Below, one piece after another: positions 16,891 to 25,015 of a stretch of DNA of 47,284 nt. This stretch comes from Clostridia bacterium. GTDB taxonomy: Bacteria; Bacillota; Clostridia; Oscillospirales; Acutalibacteraceae. Within the stretch, counting starts at the first letter, position 1, and each line of letters opens with the position of its first letter. The stretch spans positions 1 through 47,284 of the forward strand of contig JAFQON010000004.1 in the NCBI GenBank assembly GCA_017403185.1, written 5' to 3'. Below the pieces are notes generated by a model. It ran no database searches. It saw nothing but the letters and a program-made list of their open reading frames with translations, and was not told where the DNA came from. A program made the translations under genes and the position numbers.

Positions 16891-17913
16891 ATGAGTTCGA
16901 TTTTATTTTTTCTGAAGGATGCCGTGAAAGCGGCAGTGGCGGTAGTGGCGATTATTCCCATGCTGCTCACCATGTGGATGCCCGATGCGCCCGGCACAGA
17001 AATTGTGCCCAACGAAAATGCAACCAATCCGCACATAAACGAATACCTTGACACTGATGTTTCGGCTCACCGCTCAGGTGCGGGCATCGTGCCCGAAAAC
17101 ACCATGATGGCTTTTGAATATGTGCTCGGCAATCAGGATAAGTTAGGCGTTGATACCTTTGAATTCGATGTTCAGATTACGGCTGACGGCGAGCTTATCC
17201 TTCTGCACAACCTCACTTATGACGAAACCACAAACGCTGAGGAGGCTTTCGGAAAATCAAATAATTACGCATCCTCACTCACCTTTGAAGAGGCGAGCGT
17301 GCTGAATTTCGGCGAAAACTTCTGCGACGAAAACGGCGAATACCCCTACAGAGGTCTCAGGGGTGACGATATTCCCTATAATCTCAAAGTTGTAAAGTGT
17401 GAGGATGTTATTGATTACATTGAGGATAACAGTGACGGTCAGTATAAGTATATAATTGAAATAAAGAGCCTCGGTGAGAACGGAAAAAGAGCTGCAGACG
17501 AGCTTTACAAGGTTCTGACCGAACGCAGCCTGCAGGGCAGAGCAATCTGGGCAACCTCAAAGCCCGATGTTGCGGCGTATATGAGAGAAACCTATCCCGA
17601 TATGCCCCGCTCTGCGGATACGCTCGAGGTTATGCTCTTCTATCTTTACTGCCGCCTTGACTGGAATCTTGAAGAAGCAGAGCCCACCTATGTTGCCCTT
17701 CAGATTCCCAACGGAGGCAATGTGATTTATGATTACTGCAATTTCGGCACAAAGAAGCTCACAAACTATGCACACAAATACAACATCGCCGTTCAGTATT
17801 GGACTGTGAATGATCCCGAAGAAGCGGTGACGCTCATCGAAAACGGTGCCGACTGCATAATGTCGGATTACCCTCAGATGGTCTATGATGCCGTGCAGAA
17901 TGTAACAAAATAA
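16891..17913 (+). CDS. glycerophosphodiester phosphodiesterase-like protein, membrane-anchored
   Basis: 340 residues with an N-terminal hydrophobic segment (about 10-28), then a GDPD domain. The first catalytic His is in SAHRSGAGIVPENTMMAF (HR...ENT), the metal ligands in TFEFDVQITADG (ExD), and the second His in LILLHN. Family members usually have HD here; HN is a change to note. The C-terminal strand motifs AVQYWTVNDPEEA and GADCIMSDYP are typical. It would cleave glycerophosphodiesters or related polymers outside the membrane. ATG at 16891 is preferred, since GGGGATG lies 6 nt upstream; ATG at 16882 is the alternative. Confidence 0.85.
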   Translation: MSSILFFLKDAVKAAVAVVAIIPMLLTMWMPDAPGTEIVPNENATNPHINEYLDTDVSAHRSGAGIVPENTMMAFEYVLGNQDKLGVDTFEFDVQITADGELILLHNLTYDETTNAEEAFGKSNNYASSLTFEEASVLNFGENFCDENGEYPYRGLRGDDIPYNLKVVKCEDVIDYIEDNSDGQYKYIIEIKSLGENGKRAADELYKVLTERSLQGRAIWATSKPDVAAYMRETYPDMPRSADTLEVMLFYLYCRLDWNLEEAEPTYVALQIPNGGNVIYDYCNFGTKKLTNYAHKYNIAVQYWTVNDPEEAVTLIENGADCIMSDYPQMVYDAVQNVTK

Positions 17914-17919
17914 AAATTA

Positions 17920-17945
17920 GGGGCTGTGAAAAACAGCCCCTTTTG
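17920..17945. terminator. bidirectional terminator
   Basis: GGGGCTGT (17920-17927) pairs with ACAGCCCC (17933-17940), followed by TTTT. It lies between convergent genes ending at 17913 and 17946. Confidence 0.85.
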
Positions 17946-18422
17946 CTATTTATTGAGAATATAAATTGCAAGATTCAGATACCCTGCAAATGTAACCCAC
18001 ACAAGATAGGGGATTTGCAGGTAGCCTGCAAGCGGCTTTATGCGGCGGAATTTTATTATCATCACGATAATCGTTGCCCACAGCAGCACGAGCCAGATGA
18101 ATGAGAAAAGAAAGGCACGCATATTAAAGAAGATTATGCTCCAGAAGAAGTTGAGAAACAGATTGACCGCATACACAATCAGTGCATGGCTCACCTCTCT
18201 CGGCATCCTGTCTTTTTCAAGATAAATCATTGCCGCACCTATACCCATGAGGATATAAAGAACAGTCCACACAACAGGGAAGAGGAATGACGGCGGGGCA
18301 AGCGGCGGCTGAACGATTTCGGAGTATAAATCCATGCTGCCTGCCGTCAGCAGTGCTGACAGACCGCCAACCGCCAACGCAATTGCACAGGAAATAACAT
18401 AGGGCTTGATTTTGTTTTGCAT
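17946..18422 (-). CDS. tspO: TspO/MBR family protein
   Basis: 158 residues with five membrane helices, the family's usual size. Motifs include the proline-rich loop VQPPLAPPSFLFPVVWTVLYILMG and the Asn/Trp-rich NLFLNFFWSIIFF. TspO proteins bind porphyrins and other small hydrophobic ligands and act as stress-linked sensors or carriers. I chose ATG at 18422, with GAGGTGA about 6 nt upstream. An upstream in-frame start at 18455 would put the ribosome site inside the coding region. Confidence 0.92.
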   Translation of the reverse strand: MQNKIKPYVISCAIALAVGGLSALLTAGSMDLYSEIVQPPLAPPSFLFPVVWTVLYILMGIGAAMIYLEKDRMPREVSHALIVYAVNLFLNFFWSIIFFNMRAFLFSFIWLVLLWATIIVMIIKFRRIKPLAGYLQIPYLVWVTFAGYLNLAIYILNK

Positions 18423-18473
18423 ATCTTTCACCTCACTGCATTTTATGCAGAGCAAGGGTGGATTTATGCTGAA

Positions 18474-18508
18474 AAAACCGCCCTCCGTTTAAATCGGAGA
18501 GCGGTTTT
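18474..18508 (-). terminator. terminator of the ferredoxin gene
   Basis: AAAACCGC...CTCCG pairs with CGGAG...GCGGTTTT around loop TTTAAAT. On the minus strand it lies just after the ferredoxin stop at 18522. Confidence 0.8.
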
Positions 18509-18521
18509 GGTCCAAGTTTAA

Positions 18522-18692
18522 TTATTCAGCCTTGGGAGCTTCAACGGGGCAAGCGTCAGCGCAAGCACCGCACTCGATGCAAGCGTCTGCATCGATAACA
18601 TACTTGCCATCGCCTTCGGAGATAGCTTCAACGGGGCATTCTGCTGCACATGCGCCGCAGCTGATGCAATCGTCATTGATGATGTATGCCAT
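18522..18692 (-). CDS. 2[4Fe-4S] ferredoxin
   Basis: 56 residues, the classic clostridial ferredoxin size, with two CxxCxxCxxxCP motifs: CISCGACAAECP and CIECGACADACP. It carries electrons for redox enzymes of anaerobic metabolism, possibly including the radical SAM and QueG-like proteins in this window. ATG at 18692 has AAGGAGGAA 7 nt upstream. A monocistronic unit is suggested by its own promoter and terminator. The run of identical Cys spacing leaves little doubt. Confidence 0.96.
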   Translation of the reverse strand: MAYIINDDCISCGACAAECPVEAISEGDGKYVIDADACIECGACADACPVEAPKAE

Positions 18693-18725
18693 GGTAATCT
18701 TCCTCCTTAACATTTTTTCAAGACC

Positions 18726-18753
18726 ATTGTAACACATTATTTGAAAATTGCAA
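18726..18753 (-). promoter_or_regulatory. promoter of the ferredoxin gene
   Basis: On the minus strand TTGCAA (18753-18748), a 16-bp spacer, then TACAAT (18731-18726). Confidence 0.65.
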
Positions 18754-18770
18754 GAGGTTTTTGCTGTAAA

Positions 18771-19637
18771 TTATCCTTCAATATCCTTCAAAGCTTCAAT
18801 TTCTTCTTTTGCAACCCTGATTTTGGCATCTTTAACAAGCTTTACCTCTTTTCTGCCAAAAACCTTGGGCTGTGCATCGGGGTTGTTGTGAAGCTGCACC
18901 TTGAGCTTGCCCGTGAGCAGGCTGAAATCAACAACCGTGCCCGCACCCTCGTTTGTTTCAACAATTGCACCGGGCTTGGGGGTGATTTTCAGCAGGTGTT
19001 CGTATGCGTTCTGCTCGTATTTGAGGCAGCACATAAGCCTGCCGCAGGCGCCGCTGATTTTGGTGGGGTTGAGCGAAAGCCCCTGCTCCTTTGCCATTTT
19101 GATTGAAACGGGCTGGAATTCGCCGAGGAAGCTGCTGCAGCAGAAGGGTCTGCCGCAAATGCCGAGACCGCCGAGCATCTTTGACTCATCCCTCACGCCT
19201 ATCTGGCGAAGCTCAATGCGGGTTTTGAAAACGCTTGCAAGGTCCTTGACAAGCTCTCTGAAATCAACTCTGCCGTCTGCGGTGAAATAGAAGAGCACCT
19301 TGCCGCCGTCAAAGGTGTATTCAACATCAACAAGCTTCATTTCAAGGCCGTGATTTGCAATTTTTTGCTGACAGATTGCAAAAGCATCCTTTTCCTTGGC
19401 CTTGTTGGCAAGGAACTGCTCAATATCCTTTTCGTCGGCAATCCTGATAAGCTTTTTGAGTGGCTTTACGATTTGCTCGTCGTCTATTTCTCTGTTATCC
19501 ATTGCAACCTCGCCGCATTCAATGCCACGAACGGTTTCAACTATAACACGGTCTCCTTTTTTTAACTGCTGTCCGTCAGGGTCAAAGTAGTAGACCTTGC
19601 CTACCTCTTTGAAACGGACACCTATAACTTCTGCCAT
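18771..19637 (-). CDS. ricT: PSP1-domain protein RicT (YaaT)
   Basis: 288 residues with the PSP1 C-terminal domain and two Cys clusters, CGRPFCC and CGRLMCC. In Bacillus subtilis, RicT with RicA and RicF binds FeS clusters and stimulates RNase Y cleavage, which affects sporulation and competence. Flanking sequences KMAKEQGLSLNPTKISGACGRLMCCLKYE match the family well. It starts 2 bp after holB ends and is the last gene of the gltA-led run. The darA-holB-ricT order is that of Bacillus, without yaaR between. Confidence 0.93.
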   Translation of the reverse strand: MAEVIGVRFKEVGKVYYFDPDGQQLKKGDRVIVETVRGIECGEVAMDNREIDDEQIVKPLKKLIRIADEKDIEQFLANKAKEKDAFAICQQKIANHGLEMKLVDVEYTFDGGKVLFYFTADGRVDFRELVKDLASVFKTRIELRQIGVRDESKMLGGLGICGRPFCCSSFLGEFQPVSIKMAKEQGLSLNPTKISGACGRLMCCLKYEQNAYEHLLKITPKPGAIVETNEGAGTVVDFSLLTGKLKVQLHNNPDAQPKVFGRKEVKLVKDAKIRVAKEEIEALKDIEG

Positions 19638-19639
19638 AT

Positions 19640-20512
19640 TTACCTCCTGATTGAACGCAGCTTTGTGCAGACTGCCGTTACCATAAGATTGTGATTTGCG
19701 TTGAGCTTCAGCGAATTCATAAGGCTGTCTGAAGCTTCTATAAGCTCAAGCAGCGAGCGGCGGGTGAGCTTTGAAGAGAGCTCTGAGGGGATTTCGCCGA
19801 ATTCCTCATCACCGTCGGCTGCCGAATATTTTATTCTGAGTGCGGCGGCAAAAATCTCCTGAATAACGGGCAATGCCGCACGCAGCAGCTTCTGGTCCTT
19901 TTCAAAAACCGAAGCGGCTTTAACTATTTCGATATCGCTCATTGCGGTAACGGCTTTTGCAATTCCGCTTGCCGCTGCGAGCACCTTTTCTCTCGGCAGG
20001 TCATCGTTTCCTGACGAATACGCTTCGCCGAGGTTATACACTGCGGAGCGTGAAAGCACGGTGGGCAGAAAGCCCGATTTTGAAGAGCAGAGCAGGATGA
20101 AATTAACATATGTGGGTGGCTCTTCAAGAATTTTTAGAATTGCATTCTGACCCTCAACGCCCATTGTGTGTGAGTTTTCGAGAATAAAAACCTTTCTGTC
20201 CGCTTCGTTTGGCACAATATATGCCTTGCTGCGGATTTCTCTGACAATGTCAACCTTGAACGCCTTGGGCTTATCCTCAACGGAATAAATCAAAATATCC
20301 GCGTGGGAATCCGCCATGGCTTTTTTGCAATTCTGGCAAACTCCGCACGGCACGATTCCGCCCGAGGAGCACACAAGTGCGCAGGCGGTTTTTTTAGCAA
20401 GCGCCATTCTCTCTTCAACACCCGAGCCTTCAAAAATAACGGCATGGGGGAAGCGCTTGGTGTGAAGTGCCGCCGATATGGATTTTTCAACAGGGTTGTT
20501 TATATCAAACAT
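19640..20512 (-). CDS. holB: DNA polymerase III subunit delta'
   Basis: 290 residues. The AAA+-like N-terminal domain has a degenerate Walker A (EGSGVEERMALAKK), as expected for the non-ATPase delta' subunit. A zinc-type Cys set follows (C48, C56, C59, C62). The segment VFILENSHTMGVEGQNAILKILEEPPTYVNFILL and SRS are typical of clamp-loader subunits. It loads the sliding clamp with delta and tau/gamma. It lies 11 bp after darA and 2 bp before ricT. Confidence 0.93.
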   Translation of the reverse strand: MFDINNPVEKSISAALHTKRFPHAVIFEGSGVEERMALAKKTACALVCSSGGIVPCGVCQNCKKAMADSHADILIYSVEDKPKAFKVDIVREIRSKAYIVPNEADRKVFILENSHTMGVEGQNAILKILEEPPTYVNFILLCSSKSGFLPTVLSRSAVYNLGEAYSSGNDDLPREKVLAAASGIAKAVTAMSDIEIVKAASVFEKDQKLLRAALPVIQEIFAAALRIKYSAADGDEEFGEIPSELSSKLTRRSLLELIEASDSLMNSLKLNANHNLMVTAVCTKLRSIRR

Positions 20513-20523
20513 TTTTATGCACC

Positions 20524-20847
20524 TTAAAGCTTGATAAACTTCTCAACATCAACCACAAAAACGGTTGCTCCGCCAACGGAAACTTCAACCGCCCTTGAAA
20601 TGAAGCCCTCCGCCATAAAAGAGGGTGAGGGAGTAACCATCTGAGTGCGTTTGCGTGAAAAATCGCTGATGACGGCTATAACATCGTCAACCTTGTCATC
20701 CTCGGTGCCGATAAGCAGCGTGGAGTTGCCTGCTCTGAGAAAGCCGCCCGAGGTTGAAAGCTTGGTTGCGCCGTAGCCCTTGTGGTTGAGCTCGCTGAGC
20801 ACGCTGGGGCAATCGTCATTGTTGATAATCGCAATTATGAGCTTCAT
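20524..20847 (-). CDS. darA: cyclic di-AMP receptor DarA (PII-like, YaaQ)
   Basis: 107 residues with the PII-like signature MKLIIAIINNDDCPSVLSEL and KLSTSGGFLRAGNSTLLIG. This matches the trimeric c-di-AMP-binding DarA/PstA family; what DarA controls is unknown. ATG at 20847 shares one base with the stop of the QueG-like gene (TAATG), so the two are translationally coupled. An upstream in-frame start at 20913 would overlap that gene and is not supported. Confidence 0.93.
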   Translation of the reverse strand: MKLIIAIINNDDCPSVLSELNHKGYGATKLSTSGGFLRAGNSTLLIGTEDDKVDDVIAVISDFSRKRTQMVTPSPSFMAEGFISRAVEVSVGGATVFVVDVEKFIKL

Positions 20848-21653
20848 TATGATTTCTCCTTTCGTTTGCTGAGAATTGAGATGTTTCTTTCTATAACCTT
20901 TCTGCCTCTCCACTCATAGGCTCTGCCTTCAAGCTCACAGCCCGAAGAAACACAGGGGATGGGGGAGAGCAGAAATTCTTCTATCTGAGTTTTTGCGGCG
21001 TGTTTATTCATCGGGCACACATCCTGACAGATGTCACAGCCCCACACACAGCCGCATTCCTTCATGAGCGTTTCTTCTTTTTCGGAAAGAACGCCTTTTT
21101 TTTGCGTGATTTCGGAAAGACAGAGGGTCTTTTCAAATCCGCCTTTGCCGAGTGCTCCCGACGGGCAGGCTTCAATGCACTTTTGGCAGCCGATGCAGCT
21201 TTTTTTCTCAACGACATCACAGCCTGTTTCAAGGCTTGTGACGATTTCACCTATGAATACATATGAGCCGTATTCTTCTGTTATGAGGAGCGTGTTGAGC
21301 CCTATTGCGCCGAGCCCTGCGATGCAGGCGGCTTCAACCTCGGGGATGGGCGAATTATCCGCAAATGCGGCGAATTCATGCCCGGGGAAAAGCTCTTCAA
21401 GCTTTTTGACGGCTGAATTGAGCCTGCTGAGTGCAACGGTGTGGTAATCCGTGACAGCCGCATATTTTGAAACATTTATGCCTTGATAGTTGTTTTCTTC
21501 AAGAAGATACGGGAAGCAGGCAACGATAACCGTTTTCGCATTATGCGGCAGGCGGCTTTTTGCTCTGCAGTCAATAAGCCCGTCTTTTATTTTATCAAAC
21601 GGACACATTCCCCACAAGGGGGCAATTTCATCCATTATATTTTTAAGTGTCAA
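20847..21653 (-). CDS. QueG-like iron-sulfur protein (short, function uncertain)
   Basis: About 268 residues. It has the QueG/DUF1730 layout: FAAFADNSPIPEVEAACIAGLGAIGLNT (cobalamin-binding region in QueG), then ferredoxin-type clusters CIGCQKCIEACP and CGCVWGCDICQDVCP. QueG reduces epoxyqueuosine in tRNA with B12 and two 4Fe-4S clusters. This protein is short, lacks a C-terminal HEAT region and has fewer N-terminal residues, so it may be a reduced QueG or a related reductase. TTG at 21653, after GGGGTGAT, avoids overlap with the AEC gene; TTG at 21683 is the alternative. It is coupled to darA by TAATG. Confidence 0.75.
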   Translation of the reverse strand: MTLKNIMDEIAPLWGMCPFDKIKDGLIDCRAKSRLPHNAKTVIVACFPYLLEENNYQGINVSKYAAVTDYHTVALSRLNSAVKKLEELFPGHEFAAFADNSPIPEVEAACIAGLGAIGLNTLLITEEYGSYVFIGEIVTSLETGCDVVEKKSCIGCQKCIEACPSGALGKGGFEKTLCLSEITQKKGVLSEKEETLMKECGCVWGCDICQDVCPMNKHAAKTQIEEFLLSPIPCVSSGCELEGRAYEWRGRKVIERNISILSKRKEKS

Positions 21654-21657
21654 GCCA

Positions 21658-22602
21658 TCACCCCACAGCCTGCGCAAGAGCAATCATAACGGGCAGGGTG
21701 ATTATTGAAATGAAGCTGACCACTGCCACCGTCTGCGAAGCAAGGCCCGTGTTGCGGTCATATTTTGCGGCAAACATAACGGTGTTGTTAGCCGTGGGCG
21801 CACCTGCCGAGATTGAAAGGGCAACGAGCAGCGAGCCCGTGATGCCTGCAAATCTGAATGCCGAAATCAGCAGAAGCGGGAGGATAATCAGCTTGACAAG
21901 CGATACGGCGAAGATACGCCAATCCTTGAATATGCTTTTGAAGTTTGTGTTTGCGATGTATGTGCCGAAAATGAGCATTGCAACGGGGGTGTTGAGGCTT
22001 GCAATGTAGCTCATGGGCTTTGCAATGATTTCGGGCAGCTGCACCGAAAGCAGGAAGAGAGGCAGACCGATTATAACTGAGATTACGCCGGGGTTGAGAA
22101 TAAGCTTTTTGAAATCAAACTTAATCTTTTCGCCTTCCTTACCCTTGGTGATTGTGTAAATGCCGTGGGTGAAGCTGAACACCTGAAAGGAGATTATCAC
22201 CGCAGAGCAGTAGAATACGCCTTCGTTGCCCAGCACGGCACCGGCAAGCGGCAGGGCCATGTAGCCGCAGTTGCCGTAGGCACAGGAGTATTTGTAAATA
22301 CACCTGCGGTCTGCAGGGCAGCGGTTGAAAACAAGGGCTGAAATTGCGGCTGAGACAATGTGAAGAATAAAGCCGCAGCCCATTGCAACGAAAAGGCTTT
22401 TTGCTGTTTCGGCATTATATTCGAGCGAAAGGAAGCTCTCGATTATTACTGCGGGAGTGATGATGTAAAACAGCAGGTCAGTGCAGCTTTTTGCCACCTT
22501 TTCGGTATAAATGCCTGCCTTATCCGCTATTGCACCAACCGCAACAAGTATATAGAGTATTGCAACCTGTTCGCTTGCGATAAGAACATTTTGTAAAAAC
22601 AT
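21658..22602 (-). CDS. AEC family transporter (auxin efflux carrier-like)
   Basis: 314 residues with about ten membrane helices, split into two five-helix halves around a loop near residues 150-170 (TKGKEGEKIKFDFKK). Family features include YGNCGYMALPLAGAVLGNEGVFY and the ending SISAGAPTANNTVMFAAKYDRN. Bacterial AEC members move malate, citrate and other anions. It lies 4 bp after the 310-residue membrane protein in a run led by citrate synthase, so a dicarboxylate or citrate substrate is plausible but inferred. Confidence 0.9.
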   Translation of the reverse strand: MFLQNVLIASEQVAILYILVAVGAIADKAGIYTEKVAKSCTDLLFYIITPAVIIESFLSLEYNAETAKSLFVAMGCGFILHIVSAAISALVFNRCPADRRCIYKYSCAYGNCGYMALPLAGAVLGNEGVFYCSAVIISFQVFSFTHGIYTITKGKEGEKIKFDFKKLILNPGVISVIIGLPLFLLSVQLPEIIAKPMSYIASLNTPVAMLIFGTYIANTNFKSIFKDWRIFAVSLVKLIILPLLLISAFRFAGITGSLLVALSISAGAPTANNTVMFAAKYDRNTGLASQTVAVVSFISIITLPVMIALAQAVG

Positions 22603-22606
22603 TTAT

Positions 22607-23539
22607 TTATTCCTTTACGGGTATTTCTTCTTCGGCTGCGGGCACTTCTTCTTTTTCTTCTTCAGGCTTTTCAGTTCTGCCCGTAAGCCTTGTGAATACG
22701 GCGGCGATTATGAATGCCGCTGTTGTGAGGTCGCAGAAATCAACGGGTGAATATTCATACAGAAGCCCCGTTCTGCCTGAGAGAGTAACGATTACTCTGG
22801 GCACGAAGCAGAGTATGGCGAGAAGTGCAGCGGGCAGACCGTAGCCTGCAAGCTTCCACTCGCAGTTTTTGCAGTCAATGCGTGCGTTGACCTGAGCGAA
22901 TGCCATAAAGAAAAGCACGCTGAACACGAGCATAAGAAGCTCAAATGTGAGGTCGGAAACATTGAGATAGCTGATTGTGCGTGAAAAGCGGAAAATCATT
23001 CTGACTATGCACCACAAAACGGGTGAGAGCGAAATGAGCTTGTGCTCCGAGCCGTTTGTTTTGCCCGATATGAGCGAAAGACCGAGGGCGAGAAAGAAAA
23101 TTGCGCTGAGCGTTGCAAATGCCGCTTCGGCAAAGAAAATGACTTTATCCGTGTTCCATATTGCGGCGCCGTCATAGGTGTGTTCAACGATGGGTGCGTG
23201 GTTGTTGAGCACCTTCAGTATGCTGCCCAGACCGTCGGCAAATGCACCGATGCCTGCAACGAGCGAGGCTGCGCCGAATACGGGGCGCTTTTTGGCTTCA
23301 CGGTCAAAATCAAGCTTCTTTCTGTTAAAAAAGCCGAGCACAACCGAAGAGAGCACAAATGCCGCGAGAATAATATAGAGCAGATACACGCTCCAATTGT
23401 TTTCGGTGTAAAATCCCGTTTGATTTTCTTCAACTACCGTGAAAAACTGAACTGTCCTCAGGATAACGGCAATCACCGCTGCGGCGGCAAAAACCGCAGA
23501 GCCTGCGCCGAAACCTTTTTTTGCGGAGATGCTATTCAT
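22607..23539 (-). CDS. hypothetical multi-pass membrane protein
   Basis: 310 residues with about eight hydrophobic helices and an acidic, Glu/Pro-rich C-terminal tail (EKPEEEKEEVPAAEEEIPVKE region). I do not recognise the family. AGAGGTAA lies before the ATG. It is 13 bp after gltA and 4 bp before the AEC gene in one transcription unit. Confidence 0.75.
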   Translation of the reverse strand: MNSISAKKGFGAGSAVFAAAAVIAVILRTVQFFTVVEENQTGFYTENNWSVYLLYIILAAFVLSSVVLGFFNRKKLDFDREAKKRPVFGAASLVAGIGAFADGLGSILKVLNNHAPIVEHTYDGAAIWNTDKVIFFAEAAFATLSAIFFLALGLSLISGKTNGSEHKLISLSPVLWCIVRMIFRFSRTISYLNVSDLTFELLMLVFSVLFFMAFAQVNARIDCKNCEWKLAGYGLPAALLAILCFVPRVIVTLSGRTGLLYEYSPVDFCDLTTAAFIIAAVFTRLTGRTEKPEEEKEEVPAAEEEIPVKE

Positions 23540-23552
23540 TTTTATTTACCTC

Positions 23553-24920
23553 TTATCTGTCCGAAATTGAAATGTATTCATTTTTGAGATTATTGTTTTT
23601 GTAAGCGGGTCTGATGATTTTGCCGCCTGTGAGAAGCTCTTCTATTCTGTGAGCCGACCAGCCCGCAACTCTTGCAACGGTGAAGATGGGAGTGAACAGG
23701 TCTGAGGGAATGCCGAGCATTTTATAAACAAGACCCGAATAAAGGTCAACATTTGCGCACATTGCCTTTTTCTGCACCGATTTGTGGCTGTTGAACACCT
23801 CGGGGGTGAGTTGCTCAATGAGACTGAGAAGCTTGAATTCATCCTCAAACTCGGTTCCTGCAGAGAATTCAAGAGCCTTTGCCTTAAGGATTTTTGCTCT
23901 GGGGTCTGAGCGGGTATAAACGGCATGACCCATGCCGTAGATAAGACCCGAGCCGTCGCCCGCTTCCTTTTTCATAACCTTTCTTATGAAATCGGCAACT
24001 TCGCCCTCGTTTGTGATATCGTTAACGCCGTTTTTGAAGTGGTCAACCATCTGAGCCACCTTGATGTTTGCGCCGCCGTGCTTGGGGCCCTTGAGAGAGC
24101 TTACACCGCCTGCAAGCGCAGCATAAGTGTCTGTGCCGCTTGAGGTGAGTACTCTTGTGGTGAAGGTGGAGTTGTTGCCGCCGCCATGCTCTGCATGAAG
24201 CATAAGGCAGATGTCAAGCAGCTTTGCTTCTTTGTCGGTGAACTTTTTGTCAGCCCTTATTGAGCGAAGAATGCTCTGTGCTGTTGTGTGCTCGGGCTTC
24301 ATCGGATGAAGGTACATACTCTTTTTGTAGTAGCTTCTGCGCTTTACCTGATAAGCGTATGCCATGATTGCGGGAATCTGTGCGATAACATGAACACACT
24401 GACGAAGCACATTTTCAAGCGATGTGTCATCGGGATTGGGGTCATAGGAATAAAGAGCGAGTACAGACCTTGAAATTTTATTCATAATATCGGGCGAGGG
24501 GGCTTTCATTATCATATCTTCAATGAAATCCTCGGGCAGGTCACGGCATCTTGCGAGTATGCCCGTGAAATTATCAAGCTGCTCCTTTGTGGGCAGTGAG
24601 CCGAAAAGCAGCAGATAAACAACCTCTTCAAAGCCGAAGCGGTCCTCTGCCATGCAGGCATTGACAATATCCTCCATGTTGATGCCTCTGTAATAAAGAT
24701 GACCCTCTCTGGGTACCTTTTCGCCGTCATCAATATAATATCCTTCAACGGTGCACACATTGGTGATGCCCGCCATAACGCCTGTGCCGTCTGAATTGCG
24801 TAAGCCTCTTTTTATGTTGAAATGATCATAATCTGCGGGGTCTATATAGTTATTTTTCTGAATTTTATCGCATAAGGTTTTAATATCCTGTGCGGTGAGC
24901 TGTGACTTAATGGTTGACAT
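23553..24920 (-). CDS. gltA: citrate synthase
   Basis: 455 residues. The three catalytic residues are visible: His in LMLHAEHGGGNNSTF, His in YGMGHAVYTRSDPRA, and Asp in CANVDLYSGLVYKMLG. LKGPKHGGANIKV is also typical. It condenses acetyl-CoA and oxaloacetate, giving citrate for 2-oxoglutarate and glutamate in anaerobes. ATG at 24920 has GGAGGAAAAAA upstream; an in-frame start at 24959 falls near the promoter. It heads a run of seven minus-strand genes down to ricT. Confidence 0.95.
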   Translation of the reverse strand: MSTIKSQLTAQDIKTLCDKIQKNNYIDPADYDHFNIKRGLRNSDGTGVMAGITNVCTVEGYYIDDGEKVPREGHLYYRGINMEDIVNACMAEDRFGFEEVVYLLLFGSLPTKEQLDNFTGILARCRDLPEDFIEDMIMKAPSPDIMNKISRSVLALYSYDPNPDDTSLENVLRQCVHVIAQIPAIMAYAYQVKRRSYYKKSMYLHPMKPEHTTAQSILRSIRADKKFTDKEAKLLDICLMLHAEHGGGNNSTFTTRVLTSSGTDTYAALAGGVSSLKGPKHGGANIKVAQMVDHFKNGVNDITNEGEVADFIRKVMKKEAGDGSGLIYGMGHAVYTRSDPRAKILKAKALEFSAGTEFEDEFKLLSLIEQLTPEVFNSHKSVQKKAMCANVDLYSGLVYKMLGIPSDLFTPIFTVARVAGWSAHRIEELLTGGKIIRPAYKNNNLKNEYISISDR

Positions 24921-24971
24921 ATTTTTTTCCTCCGTTTCTGAAAATAATATCCTTCCCATTATAGATATTAT

Positions 24972-25000
24972 ATTATAACTCTTTAATATATAAAAGTCAA
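24972..25000 (-). promoter_or_regulatory. promoter of the gltA-ricT run
   Basis: On the minus strand TTGACT (25000-24995), a 17-bp spacer, then TATAAT (24977-24972). No terminator was seen inside the run down to 18771. Confidence 0.8.
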
Positions 25001-25015
25001 GAAAGGATGATTAAA

